From assembly GCF_038738535.1 (NCBI RefSeq), contig NZ_CP046128.1, positions 2,232,001 through 2,296,000 of the forward strand: DNA of 64,000 bases, read 5' to 3'. Under the pieces are notes generated by a model, which did no database searches, was not told the origin of the DNA, and saw only the letters and a program-made list of their open reading frames with translations. Of this stretch, positions 53,102 to 63,541 are shown piece by piece; the first letter of the stretch is position 1; each line of letters starts with the position of its first letter. The position numbers were made by a program, and so were the translations under genes. Origin of the DNA: Bacillus pumilus (GTDB lineage: Bacteria > Bacillota > Bacilli > Bacillales > Bacillaceae).

Positions 53102-53704
53102 TCATTTTAACGCTTTGATACAGATGTATGTATCATAGTGATAAACCGAAACTTCTCTAAAGTGATACGCTGAAAATAGGCGGCTGATCTCTTGTTCACT
53201 ATACGATGAAAAAGATTGTGACCGTTTTTGTTCCTTCATCAGTTCCTGCTGTTGGAAAGATAAGAATACTTCTCCATCCACTTGAAGGACGCGGTACACT
53301 TCCTTCATGACCTGTTCAATATCCTTCAAGTAATAGATGGTCTGTACCGTAAATAATTTATTGAATGATCTGTCTTCAAAAGGTAAATGCTCAGCTTTAC
53401 CAAGAGTCACGACGGCTTTATCCTGTTCTACAAGCTTCTTATGTTTTCTTTTTGCATATTTGATCATATGACGAGAGGCATCCACTCCATATACTTTACC
53501 GCGATCAAGTTTTTCTGCTACCTTCGATAATGTCATGCCTCTTCCAGTTCCGATTTCTAAAATTCGGTCGTTTTCTTGTATATTTAAGAGTTGAATCGTC
53601 CATTCATTGATATTATGATGATTTTTTTCCATATAGCGGGCAACCCATTTTGAGAACAAGCCTTTTGGTTCCCTCATTTGTTTTCCAATCCAGCTTTGAA
53701 TCAA
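53102..53704 (-). CDS. Class I SAM-dependent methyltransferase
   Basis: A 200-residue methyltransferase: motif I ILEIGTGRGMTLSKVA, YGVDASRHMIKYAK, VTLGKAEHLPFEDRSF, TVQTIYYLKD. Substrate unknown. TTG at 53704 is the probable start (AGGTG upstream); GTG at 53713 is possible. It stands alone. Confidence 0.8.
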   Translation of the reverse strand: MIQSWIGKQMREPKGLFSKWVARYMEKNHHNINEWTIQLLNIQENDRILEIGTGRGMTLSKVAEKLDRGKVYGVDASRHMIKYAKRKHKKLVEQDKAVVTLGKAEHLPFEDRSFNKLFTVQTIYYLKDIEQVMKEVYRVLQVDGEVFLSFQQQELMKEQKRSQSFSSYSEQEISRLFSAYHFREVSVYHYDTYICIKALK

Positions 53705-53971
53705 TGTTAACACCTGCTTTGCACCAGTAAATAAAACTATTTACGAATTTTCTTACTTTTCATATCGGCTCTCGCCTAACAAAGTTTAAGACCTAGTCCT
53801 AATTAGTTGTCATTGATTAGACGGCACCTTTTCAGAAAATGTTTCGCAGAACTTTAAAAAATTTTGATCTGAATAGGCGTTTTCATTAATTGTGCTCAGA
53901 TTGATTTCGTTTTCTGCATGAGCTGCATATTTTATGAATGTATCTTGATTAGATAAAGGTGGTGCTAGATT

Positions 53972-54097
53972 ATGGGCTTTGGTGGCGGTTATTCTGGAGA
54001 CTGCGGTGGTTACGGTGGCGGTTTTGCAGGCGGATTCGCATTGCTTGTTGTACTGTTCATTTTGTTGATCATCATCGGTGCAAGCTGGATTTACTAA
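53972..54097 (+). CDS. YjcZ-family sporulation protein
   Basis: 41 residues: a glycine/tyrosine-rich head (MGFGGGYSGDCGGYGGGFAG) and one membrane helix (FALLVVLFILLIIIGASW). AAAGGTGG precedes the ATG. Typical of YjcZ-type peptides made during sporulation. A strong terminator follows. Confidence 0.88.
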   Translation: MGFGGGYSGDCGGYGGGFAGGFALLVVLFILLIIIGASWIY

Positions 54098-54099
54098 TG

Positions 54100-54138
54100 T
54101 AAAAGGAGCAGGAAACAATACGTTTCCTGCTCCTTTTC
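54100..54138. terminator. Bidirectional terminator
   Basis: AAAAGGAGCAGGAAAC / GTTTCCTGCTCCTTTT, 16-bp stem with a short loop, shared by the convergent small genes. Confidence 0.92.
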
Positions 54139-54139
54139 T

Positions 54140-54307
54140 TTAATACCAATAAGTTGGATAATTGTAATTGTACATATAGCGTCTAAGCATTTCTTGTTGC
54201 TCTCTTTGCATCCGGTATGGATTGCCGTATCCGTGCTTTAAGGAATGCGGAATGGACGTATACCCGTGCCCCACTGACGGAAACCTCATATATGGTGACA
54301 TCGACAT
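54140..54307 (-). CDS. Tyr/Gln-rich small protein, probably spore-related
   Basis: A 55-residue frame with AGGTG 8 nt upstream of the ATG at 54307. The sequence opens MSMSPYMRFPSVGHGYT, has a short helix (MQREQQEMLRRY) and ends in a tyrosine-rich tail (MYNYNYPTYWY). The composition is that of small spore coat proteins. No family recognised. It shares the terminator with the YjcZ-type gene. Confidence 0.65.
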   Translation of the reverse strand: MSMSPYMRFPSVGHGYTSIPHSLKHGYGNPYRMQREQQEMLRRYMYNYNYPTYWY

Positions 54308-54467
54308 TCATTGATCACCTCACAATCTCCTTTTACGGATATCATATGTGCAGGTGATCAATGTGGAGCGTGTCTAAACCTGGTCCTTCTCCCTAGTATA
54401 ACAATCAAGCATTGCAAGCATCATAAACATGTCAATCTCCTCCTTTTCCAATTTTTCTTTTCCTGTT

Positions 54468-54602
54468 TTAGTTCATATACTTTAGTTGTTTCTGCTTCAT
54501 TTCTTCATAAAATGTTTCGACTTGTTGTTCATAAAGAACGGTCTCAATGTCTTTGTATTTACGCTGAATCGTCAATGTAATAAAGAATAAATGGATTGTC
54601 AT
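54468..54602 (-). CDS. yrzI: YrzI-family small protein
   Basis: A 44-residue protein: MTIHLFFITLTIQRKYKDIE, then a charged helix ending KQKQLKYMN. GGGAGGTGA precedes the ATG. The NLFFxTI opening is the mark of the YrzI peptides made in sporulation and found near yrhC in B. subtilis. Confidence 0.75.
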   Translation of the reverse strand: MTIHLFFITLTIQRKYKDIETVLYEQQVETFYEEMKQKQLKYMN

Positions 54603-54630
54603 ATACGCTCACCTCCCTTCAGTTCGCAGC

Positions 54631-54676
54631 ATGCGAAATAGCCCGCAGATCTTCTTTATCAGTTGACCTGCGGGCA
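54631..54676 (-). other. Stable hairpin between small genes
   Basis: GCCCGCAGGTC / GATCTGCGGGC (one G-U), loop of about 13 nt, no T-run. Lies between a 38-codon frame and yrzI; could be a processing or stability element. Confidence 0.4.
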
Positions 54677-54745
54677 CACAAAAATGCAGATCAAAAGACA
54701 ATGTCTTCCAACCCGCAATGGATGATGCGTGAAATCCTCGTTTAC

Positions 54746-54862
54746 TTAAACAGTTTTGAAGCGTGCACCGTATAAGGTAAAGGAAGGACACGAGCTCTTC
54801 CACAGGCTGATGACATGATGAAATTGTTGGTTGAATTGATCACAAGTAGATACGAATAACAT
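54746..54862 (-). CDS. Possible 38-aa peptide upstream of yrzI
   Basis: ATG at 54862 with AAAGGAGG 9 nt upstream, encoding 38 residues (starts MLFVSTCDQFNQQFHH, ends ARFKTV). The strong ribosome binding site is the main evidence; the sequence itself is not recognisable. Might be a leader peptide. Confidence 0.4.
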   Translation of the reverse strand: MLFVSTCDQFNQQFHHVISLWKSSCPSFTLYGARFKTV

Positions 54863-55009
54863 ATTCTTCAGCCTCCTTTACGTTTTTAATTACTTTGTAA
54901 GTATATCCAGCAAGCACCATTTTGTAAACCTGTTTTTAGTAATATAGATGATTTTTGTGTTTTTGACTAAATTTCTACAGTTATTCTTGTCCGTTTGTCC
55001 AATACAATC

Positions 55010-55041
55010 AAAAAAGCCCCCTCACGTATATGAGGAGACTT
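55010..55041 (-). terminator. yrhC terminator
   Basis: AAAAGCCCCCTCA / TGAGGAGACTTTT hairpin ending the yrrT-yrhC operon. Confidence 0.7.
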
Positions 55042-55047
55042 TTCGAA

Positions 55048-55278
55048 TTAATCTTCATCTAGTTCTTGCAGTTTCTTTTGAAAAAAGATCGCGCGTCTGA
55101 CACAAAGAAAAGCTGCTAATAAGAAAACACAATCAATTCCCATCATCAGCATTTTTGGAGATGCTTCGATGTGCTGGTTCGGTATGATCGTACCAATATA
55201 TAAAAAGGTGCTGACAGCAAGCAAAATAAAAGCGTACTGCTTGTAATCTGTCACTAAACCACTCCACTTTTTCTTCAC
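55048..55278 (-). CDS. yrhC: YrhC, small membrane protein of the sulfur operon
   Basis: 76 residues with two membrane helices (YAFILLAVSTFLYIGTIIP and MGIDCVFLLAAFLCVRRAIF). Length, sequence and position after mccB match B. subtilis YrhC. Function unknown. GTG at 55278 follows AGGAAGGTGA. Confidence 0.88.
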   Translation of the reverse strand: MKKKWSGLVTDYKQYAFILLAVSTFLYIGTIIPNQHIEASPKMLMMGIDCVFLLAAFLCVRRAIFFQKKLQELDED

Positions 55279-55350
55279 TTGAATCACCTTCCTGTTTAAC
55301 ATGTCTATTGATAGCTTAACATAGTAAAAGAAAGGTAGTGGCATGTAAAT

Positions 55351-57424
<2,074 letters not shown>

Positions 57425-57470
57425 ATGATTTCCCTTCCTTTGTATGGAAAAGAAGGGGGAACCCCTTCTT

Positions 57471-58166
57471 TTATTGAGTTTGCTTTATCATACGCAAGAC
57501 AAGGTCGGTTGAGTGAATCGCTGCTTGCTCAAGAAATTGATCAAAGGAGACATTGGATTCTTTCCCTGCAATATCAGATAACGCTCGAACGACAACAAAT
57601 GGCGTTCCAAAGAGCTGGCAAACTTGTGCAACAGCTGCGGCTTCCATTTCCACCGCATATAGTTCTGGAAACTTCTCTCTCACAAACGCTACACGATCCG
57701 GATCATTCATAAACGAATCTCCTGTTGCAATTGTTCCTTTTGCCACTTGAATATGATCGATCTCTAAAGCCGATTCCTCTGCCAGCTTCACAAGCTTTTC
57801 GTCTGCAGCGAAAGCAGCTGGCAACCCTGGTACTTGTCCGTATTCGTAATCAAAGATTGTCACATCCACATCATGATGTCGAACATCAGTAGAAATGACA
57901 ATATCCCCTACATTTAATGTGTGATGGAAACCGCCAGCAGATCCTGTATTGATCACATAATCCGGCTGAAAGCGGTCAAGCAGAAGTGTTGTGCTGACCG
58001 CTGCATTTACTTTTCCAATCCCTGATTTTAATAAAATCACTTCTTTATCTTCATAAACACCTGTTGTGAATTCACACCCAGCGATGTTTTCTTGTGTAGC
58101 ATTCTTTAGTTGATCTCTTAATATTGTCACTTCTTCTTCCATTGCACCTATGACTGCGATTTTCAA
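57471..58166 (-). CDS. mtnN: MTA/SAH nucleosidase MtnN
   Basis: A 231-residue nucleosidase: [30 protein letters not shown], the EMEAAA pocket ([13 protein letters not shown]) and catalytic Asp in [12 protein letters not shown]. Cleaves S-adenosylhomocysteine and methylthioadenosine. Exact B. subtilis length. Confidence 0.97.
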   Translation of the reverse strand: MKIAVIGAMEEEVTILRDQLKNATQENIAGCEFTTGVYEDKEVILLKSGIGKVNAAVSTTLLLDRFQPDYVINTGSAGGFHHTLNVGDIVISTDVRHHDVDVTIFDYEYGQVPGLPAAFAADEKLVKLAEESALEIDHIQVAKGTIATGDSFMNDPDRVAFVREKFPELYAVEMEAAAVAQVCQLFGTPFVVVRALSDIAGKESNVSFDQFLEQAAIHSTDLVLRMIKQTQ

Positions 58167-58181
58167 ATCAAAAACATCCTT

Positions 58182-58823
58182 TCATTCCCTTTTCTTCGCT
58201 TCTACGATCCAAACAAAATCATTCATTTGATGAAAGGACGTGCTAAAACCTTCTTCTTCAAAGATTTGTTTTAGCACATCAATGGATGGATAATATTCCG
58301 TTTCTAAATCCTCAGCAAGCTGATCGAATCCTGCGGCTTTCGCTTTGTCGATTTCCGCTTGATGTGCAGCTTGATTTTGAAACATTGTATCAGCAAAGAC
58401 TATTTTACCATCTGAGTGAAGGATGTTGCTATAGGTGTGAATGGCTTGTTTTTTTTCTTCGTCCGTTAAATGGTGGAAAGCATATGAACTGACAATCGTA
58501 TCCGGCTCAAATGGCAGTGCTGGAAATGATAAAAAATCCCCATCATGAAACACATCGGGTACTCCCTTTTGAAGAGCCGCTTTCTTCATGGCGTCTGATG
58601 GTTCAACACCAAACACGTTCTTATCAGCTGCAAGCAGTGCCACTGTTAGATTCCCCGTGCCGCTTCCAAACTCAAGGACATATTGACCTGAACGTTCTAC
58701 AATCTCTTTTAAAATGGCCGGATACCGGCGAAACACTTCTTCATACTGCTCGTCATGACCACTTACCGTGTCGTCATAAGACTCAGCCCAATGATCAAAT
58801 AAAGAAAGAAACTCACGTCCCAT
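58182..58823 (-). CDS. yrrT: YrrT methyltransferase
   Basis: A 213-residue class I methyltransferase: FDHWAESYDDTVSGHDEQYE, motif I VLEFGSGTGNLTVALL, FGVEPSDAMK, VSSYAFHHLTD. First gene of the yrrT-mtnN-mccA-mccB-yrhC operon; likely produces SAH for MtnN. ATG at 58823 follows GGAGGGA. Confidence 0.93.
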   Translation of the reverse strand: MGREFLSLFDHWAESYDDTVSGHDEQYEEVFRRYPAILKEIVERSGQYVLEFGSGTGNLTVALLAADKNVFGVEPSDAMKKAALQKGVPDVFHDGDFLSFPALPFEPDTIVSSYAFHHLTDEEKKQAIHTYSNILHSDGKIVFADTMFQNQAAHQAEIDKAKAAGFDQLAEDLETEYYPSIDVLKQIFEEEGFSTSFHQMNDFVWIVEAKKRE

Positions 58824-58845
58824 TTTCTTTCCCTCCACTTTATCT

Positions 58846-58874
58846 ATTTATTCCTATGCGTATAGTATGCTTTA
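58846..58874 (-). promoter_or_regulatory. CymR-like operator upstream of yrrT
   Basis: On the minus strand TAAAGCATACTATACGC followed by ATAGGAATAAAT, fitting the long CymR motif except for one spacing change. In B. subtilis this operon is repressed by CymR when cysteine is ample. Confidence 0.65.
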
Positions 58875-59009
58875 ATTCGTCGAACAGTTCTTATCCTACC
58901 ACATCTTCTGTTTCTTTCCTACTAAAAAATACTGGGAGGGGTAGAAAAATATTTGCCCTTTTAGAGGAGAGAGATTAAGATGAATGGAGAGTATGGAGGG
59001 GTGAATCAA

Positions 59010-59213
59010 ATGGATTTTCAGTTGGATTTTCTAAAGGATAAAATTGAATTCTTTGAAGCATCGTCTTTAAAAGAACTTGAACAAAAGATCCAAAAACAAA
59101 TTGAACATAATCAGGCAATCTTGCTGACTGTTCATTCTGTCAGTCATCAAACGACTGTGATTGATGACCGGATTTTGTATACAGCGGTTGTTCATTTTAA
59201 GGCGAATATCTAA
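59010..59213 (+). CDS. yrzA: YrzA, DUF2536 protein
   Basis: A 67-residue protein (MDFQLDFLKDKIEFFEASSL...) matching YrzA by sequence and position. Function unknown. ATG at 59010 follows GGAGGGGTGA; an upstream ATG at 58980 is less likely. Confidence 0.88.
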   Translation: MDFQLDFLKDKIEFFEASSLKELEQKIQKQIEHNQAILLTVHSVSHQTTVIDDRILYTAVVHFKANI

Positions 59214-59215
59214 AT

Positions 59216-59245
59216 AAAAAAGATAGCATATCTGCTATCTTTTTT
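59216..59245. terminator. Bidirectional terminator yrzA/yrrS
   Basis: AAAAAGATAGCA / TGCTATCTTTTT perfect stem with a 4-nt loop. Confidence 0.9.
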
Positions 59246-59251
59246 TCATGT

Positions 59252-59917
59252 TTATTTTAATTTTTCAACCTTTACAGGTTTCCAGCCTTTTTCATCTACC
59301 CATGTGATTTCCACGCGGTAGCGTTCACCTGATGATTTGTCACGGATGGTTCCCTTTGCATCTTGAGGACCTCCGTTATTTCCTAACCAAAGAACCGTCA
59401 TTTGATCTTCTGAAATCCCCGACGCATAGGACATGGCTTTGATCATTTCTTTCCAGTCTTTTGAGTTAGAATCATAGGTTGCTGTATGTGAACCGGATTG
59501 CTCTGTTCCTACAGGCTCCCAGTCATCGCTTTCATATGTTTTGTCTACGTCACTCGTTTTGCCGCCGTCTGTTTCTTTGGCGTCTTTTAACGCATCTTTA
59601 TTAGGCTCTTCTTCATCATCTGTCTTCTTCGTATCGTCGTCTTGATCAGATGAGTCCTCTTTTTTTGCATCTGAATCATCGGATGTGTCTTTCTTTTGAT
59701 CTTTCACATCTTCTTCTGAGTTTTGTTTATTTTCACTTGTTGCAGGCGCCGTTTTTGATGGTTCTTTCGCTACATCTGTATCTTTCGGTTTATTAAAAAT
59801 TAACAAACTCGATGCGACAACCAAAATAAGCACCACAACGATACCAATTAATATGTTAAGCACCATATTCGCCTTTCTGCGCTTATCACGATGTTCAAAT
59901 CGAGAATTTCTACTCAA
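59252..59917 (-). CDS. yrrS: YrrS, DUF1510 membrane protein
   Basis: A 221-residue protein: cytoplasmic basic head (RFEHRDKRRKANM), one membrane helix (residues 19-40), a low-complexity Asp/Lys/Ser linker of about 80 residues, and a C-terminal DUF1510 domain (WKEMIKAMSYASGISEDQM). Cotranscribed with pbpI in B. subtilis. TTG start follows AAAGGAG. Confidence 0.9.
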   Translation of the reverse strand: MSRNSRFEHRDKRRKANMVLNILIGIVVVLILVVASSLLIFNKPKDTDVAKEPSKTAPATSENKQNSEEDVKDQKKDTSDDSDAKKEDSSDQDDDTKKTDDEEEPNKDALKDAKETDGGKTSDVDKTYESDDWEPVGTEQSGSHTATYDSNSKDWKEMIKAMSYASGISEDQMTVLWLGNNGGPQDAKGTIRDKSSGERYRVEITWVDEKGWKPVKVEKLK

Positions 59918-59983
59918 AATCTCTGCACTCCTTTGCCTCGTTCCCTAAGTCGTTACTATTCTAACATGACATGAAGGGATGTT

Positions 59984-61726
59984 CTATGTCTGTTTCTTTT
60001 CAATTTCATTGACCTTTTTTACAATATCATAAAACGCATCATTTGTCTTAGCCCGGCCACTTGCCTCATCAAGGTGAACAACGACAAGAGCATATTTTGG
60101 TTTTTCCACCGGAAAGTACCCAGCAAACCACTTATGATAAAGCGGATTCCCCTTTTTATCTTTACTGCCGGTTTGGGCAGTGCCTGATTTCCCCGCTACA
60201 TCAAATGGAAGATCTTGAAACCTTCTTCCTGTTCCTTTGTCAGACGTCACCACCTGCCTTAAGTACTTTTGCAGCTTTTGAGCTGTATAGCGGTCAATAC
60301 TGTCTCCTTCCGGTCGTTTGTTTTGAAAGGTTAGCATCGTTGTTCCGTTTTGATACAGCACTTTTTCAGCGATTTTCACTTCTTTTCGTTCTCCGCCTCT
60401 CGCAATCGATGCCATCATATTGGCGATTTGCAAAGGAGTCGTTTTGACATTTTTTTGTCCTATTGCGGTTTGGGCAATGGCTTTTTTGACATGCTTGTCT
60501 CTTTTATCTCCCCACACACTGCCGGTTTCTTCACGATCAAACTGTTTGAAATGCTGCTTATGATAGACATCCCCTTCCCAGCCAGCTCGATCAATGAGTC
60601 CAAGCTTTGCAGCCGTCTTTTCGATGATTTGATCATCTGTTTGGATAAGCTTGCCAGCAAGTGTCGCAAAGGTATAATTACAGCTCTGCGAAAAGCTCTC
60701 AGACAGATTCAGCACTTCCTGCGTTCCTTCTGGCTCTCCATATAAATTCTTTCGACAGTCATACATCGTTTGTGGCTGGTCGAGGTTTTTTTCGATTGCT
60801 GCGGCAAGTACAGCGGTTTTAAAGACAGAGCCTGGTGCCATGGCAGTCAGCATATAATTTCTTGCCTCATGCCGGTTTTTGCTTGTGACATTTGGCGTAC
60901 TCGCCATCGCCAGCACGCTGCTGCTTTCAATGTCGAGCAGAACGGCCCCGCCTTTTTCGACGCCTTGTTCTTTCAGAACTTTCTCCATTTCAGCTTGCAT
61001 GTTTTCATCAATTGTTGTTTGAACCTGAAGAGGATAAAATGAATGAGCCTCTGCTGTATATTTGACGTCCATTCCAAACAAAGGGTTTCCCCTTCCGTCC
61101 ACATGATATAACAATTTTGTGTCTTGCTCGGGTAATAGAAATTCGTCAAAGGTACTTTCCAGCCCAAAAGTACCGATTTCTGTACGGATGGAAAGCTCTT
61201 TTTTGTCAGGATAACGCTTTCTGAGCAATTCTGGATTTTCACTCGTGAAGCCTAATGTGTGAAGGGCAAGTCTTTTTTTGTCCTTCTCTTTCATATATAC
61301 GCCGTAAACACCTGAATATTTCATATCATTGATGTCTTTCAGCTTTTTTTTCGTGATGTCATCTTTGAGAATCAGAGGTTTTTTGGTTTCTGTCAGCTGT
61401 TTTTTGAGTTCATCTTCTTCCATCTCGAGAATAGAGGCGGTTTGTTTTAAATGAGGAAGATCATATTGCAGAAAAGGAAATAAGATAACCGCGGGCTGTT
61501 CTTTTGTGAGAAGCGCTTCGCCGTTTCGATCTAAAAATTCACCGCGGCCATCTGAAATGACCACTTCTTCTGTACGCTGTTTGACACTTTCTTGTATTAA
61601 ATTGATATCAAGCTTTGAAAAAGATTCTGTGAAAAACAGTTGAATTTCTGCCAGTCTCATGAGAAGACCGAGCAGCAGCATAAAAATAATAGCACCTGTC
61701 CATTGAATTCTACGTTTTTTGCGCAT
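59984..61726 (-). CDS. pbpI: Penicillin-binding protein PbpI (class B)
   Basis: A 580-residue class B transpeptidase: membrane anchor ([14 protein letters not shown]), PBP dimerisation domain, then SVFK (in [13 protein letters not shown]), SCN ([11 protein letters not shown]) and KSG ([10 protein letters not shown]). Cross-links peptidoglycan outside the membrane. Matches B. subtilis PbpI (YrrR), a sporulation-related paralogue. Confidence 0.95.
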   Translation of the reverse strand: MRKKRRIQWTGAIIFMLLLGLLMRLAEIQLFFTESFSKLDINLIQESVKQRTEEVVISDGRGEFLDRNGEALLTKEQPAVILFPFLQYDLPHLKQTASILEMEEDELKKQLTETKKPLILKDDITKKKLKDINDMKYSGVYGVYMKEKDKKRLALHTLGFTSENPELLRKRYPDKKELSIRTEIGTFGLESTFDEFLLPEQDTKLLYHVDGRGNPLFGMDVKYTAEAHSFYPLQVQTTIDENMQAEMEKVLKEQGVEKGGAVLLDIESSSVLAMASTPNVTSKNRHEARNYMLTAMAPGSVFKTAVLAAAIEKNLDQPQTMYDCRKNLYGEPEGTQEVLNLSESFSQSCNYTFATLAGKLIQTDDQIIEKTAAKLGLIDRAGWEGDVYHKQHFKQFDREETGSVWGDKRDKHVKKAIAQTAIGQKNVKTTPLQIANMMASIARGGERKEVKIAEKVLYQNGTTMLTFQNKRPEGDSIDRYTAQKLQKYLRQVVTSDKGTGRRFQDLPFDVAGKSGTAQTGSKDKKGNPLYHKWFAGYFPVEKPKYALVVVHLDEASGRAKTNDAFYDIVKKVNEIEKKQT

Positions 61727-61730
61727 AAAA

Positions 61731-61761
61731 ACACCTCGTCCCTATTGTGGACGAGGTGTTT
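61731..61761 (-). terminator. greA terminator
   Basis: AACACCTCGTCC / GGACGAGGTGTT with a 7-nt loop, between greA and pbpI. Confidence 0.88.
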
Positions 61762-61776
61762 ATCGTATAAACGTGA

Positions 61777-62250
61777 TTATGAAATTTTTACAATTTGGAC
61801 GAACATTTCTCCGCCAGGTGTTTGAACGGTTACTTTGTCGTCTACTTGTTTGCCTAACAGACTTTTTGCGATTGGTGAATCGTTTGAAATTTTTCCTTCG
61901 AACGGATCAGCTTCTGCACTTCCAACGATTGTGTAAGACTCTTCTTCTCCGTCTGGTAATTCAACGAATGTGACTGTTTTACCAAGTGAGACAATATTTG
62001 AGTTTCCTTCATCTTCGATAATTTTGGCATTGCGAATCATATTATCAAGCGTTGTGATACGGCCTTCTACAAACGCTTGCTCTTCTTTAGCAGAATCATA
62101 TTCCGAGTTCTCAGAGAGGTCTCCAAAGCTTCTAGCAATTTTAATACGCTCTACAACCTCTTTACGTTTAACCGTTTTCAAATATTCAAGCTCTTCTTCT
62201 AATTTACGTTTTCCTTCTTCTGTCATTGGAAATACTTTCTCTTGTGCCAT
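61777..62250 (-). CDS. greA: Transcription elongation factor GreA
   Basis: A 157-residue protein: N-terminal coiled coil with the acidic tip ([21 protein letters not shown]) and a C-terminal FKBP-like domain ([20 protein letters not shown]). Rescues backtracked RNA polymerase. AAGGAGTGA precedes the ATG. It is preceded by an unusual structured leader. Confidence 0.97.
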   Translation of the reverse strand: MAQEKVFPMTEEGKRKLEEELEYLKTVKRKEVVERIKIARSFGDLSENSEYDSAKEEQAFVEGRITTLDNMIRNAKIIEDEGNSNIVSLGKTVTFVELPDGEEESYTIVGSAEADPFEGKISNDSPIAKSLLGKQVDDKVTVQTPGGEMFVQIVKIS

Positions 62251-62589
62251 GAATCATTCACTCCTTCTATTAATCCTCATCATACAAACTTTCTGCACGT
62301 GAGTGACGACTGAAATATACAAGAATGAGGACTTCTTCAGGCCCTCATTCCTTCTGTCCCATATTTGTAAAAGTCCATCTTACATGGCGTCCCTTTTAGA
62401 TGCAACTATTATGCCTTTTTTCAGACAGAACCACTCTCAGTGGTCTAAAGATGATCTATCTTCATCGCACAAACTGTGGAAAGGCACAGGAAGCTCCTGT
62501 ACCTCGTTCGCCATTTCGATCATATGTAGAAGAATAGCTTATCCATTCTCCATCTTCCAATACATAATATGGTCAGTGTACGATATGTC
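62251..62589 (-). ncRNA. Structured leader or small RNA upstream of greA
   Basis: A strong promoter (62596-62624) drives minus-strand transcription from about 62589. The transcript has a hairpin GGTACAGG / CCTGTGCC, a small stem ACCACT / AGTGGT, and an intrinsic terminator at 62319-62350 (GAATGAGG / CCTCATTC). A 28-codon frame with no ribosome binding site lies inside (about 62516-62433). RNA of about 270 nt ends before greA unless read through. Confidence 0.5.
62319..62350 (-). terminator. Terminator inside the greA leader
   Basis: GAATGAGGGCCT / AGTCCTCATTC imperfect stem, then TTGTATATTT, about 70 bp before greA. Confidence 0.6.
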
Positions 62590-62595
62590 TATGCT

Positions 62596-62624
62596 ATATT
62601 ATTACAAAATTGCTTTTTGATCAA
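62596..62624 (-). promoter_or_regulatory. greA leader promoter
   Basis: Minus strand TTGATC (62619-62624), 17 bp, TAATAT (62596-62601). Confidence 0.75.
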
Positions 62625-62860
62625 GAATTGTTTGAAAATTTGTGATGATTTGTTTGTCGTTTTTTTAATATACTATTACAAAATCGAAACAACTTCAATA
62701 TCAGCTTGAAAACGGCATTTTTCTACATCTATTTCACATCATTGTTTTCCTATCATACCAAATCTTTCATTCAAGGTGTTCCTTCTAAAAATATTTAAGC
62801 AGCTTCTACTTATAGAAACAAGTGAAATATTGGTATTTATTCTCTTTATCATGATGTTGA
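62625..62860. other. AT-rich gap between greA leader and udk
   Basis: No gene, repeat or clear signal apart from the udk terminator at its right end. Confidence 0.6.
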
Positions 62861-62893
62861 AAAGACCTTTACAATGTAAAGGTCTTTTTCTTC
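62861..62893 (-). terminator. udk terminator
   Basis: AAAAGACCTTTACA / TGTAAAGGTCTTTTT stem; separates udk from greA. Confidence 0.9.
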
Positions 62894-62901
62894 TCCACCA
62901 T

Positions 62902-63534
62902 TTACTCTGCTCGGTTTTGAAGAATCGTTTGAATTTTTGTCACCATTAAGTCAATCGCGACATGGTTTTGGCCGCCTTCTGGGATGATGATATCGGCGTA
63001 TCGCTTTGTCGGTTCAATGAATTGATTATGCATTGGTCTGACAACAGATACATACTGTTCAATCACAGAATCGATTGAACGGCCTCTTTCTTTTGTATCG
63101 CGTAAAATGCGGCGAATGATGCGAAGGTCTGCATCTGTATCGACATACAGTTTAATATCTATTAAGTCTCTTAGACGTTCATCTTCTAGTGCAAAGATGC
63201 CTTCAACGATGATGACATCCTTTGGTTCAACATGGACAGTCTCTTCTGAACGTGTGTTTAGCTTGAAATCATATATTGGTTTTTCAATGGATTCGTACCT
63301 TAGGAGCTGTTCCAAATGCTCAAACATCAGGTCATTGTCGAATGCAAGCGGATGATCATAATTCGTAAGCAAGCGCTCTTCAAATGGCATATGACTTTGA
63401 TTTTTGTAATATAAATCTTGCTGAAGCATGAGGATGGAATGTCCTTTAAATTTTTCATAGATCGAATTGGTGACGCTCGTTTTACCTGAACCCGAGCCGC
63501 CAGCAATTCCAATGACAACTGGTTTACTCCTCAT
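62902..63534 (-). CDS. udk: Uridine kinase Udk
   Basis: A 210-residue P-loop kinase that phosphorylates uridine and cytidine. P-loop [12 protein letters not shown] at residues 9-20, [51 protein letters not shown] (lid). Follows yrrO as in B. subtilis. Confidence 0.97.
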   Translation of the reverse strand: MRSKPVVIGIAGGSGSGKTSVTNSIYEKFKGHSILMLQQDLYYKNQSHMPFEERLLTNYDHPLAFDNDLMFEHLEQLLRYESIEKPIYDFKLNTRSEETVHVEPKDVIIVEGIFALEDERLRDLIDIKLYVDTDADLRIIRRILRDTKERGRSIDSVIEQYVSVVRPMHNQFIEPTKRYADIIIPEGGQNHVAIDLMVTKIQTILQNRAE

Positions 63535-63541
63535 GTGCCTG

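Noticed and set aside
53810-54118. 102-codon minus-strand frame over the YjcZ-type gene
   Set aside because: It overlaps the YjcZ gene and its terminator; the YjcZ frame has the family layout and a ribosome binding site.
62303-62620. 105-codon plus-strand frame between greA and udk
   Set aside because: No ribosome binding site, opposite to the greA leader promoter, and not protein-like; better explained as the antisense of a structured leader.
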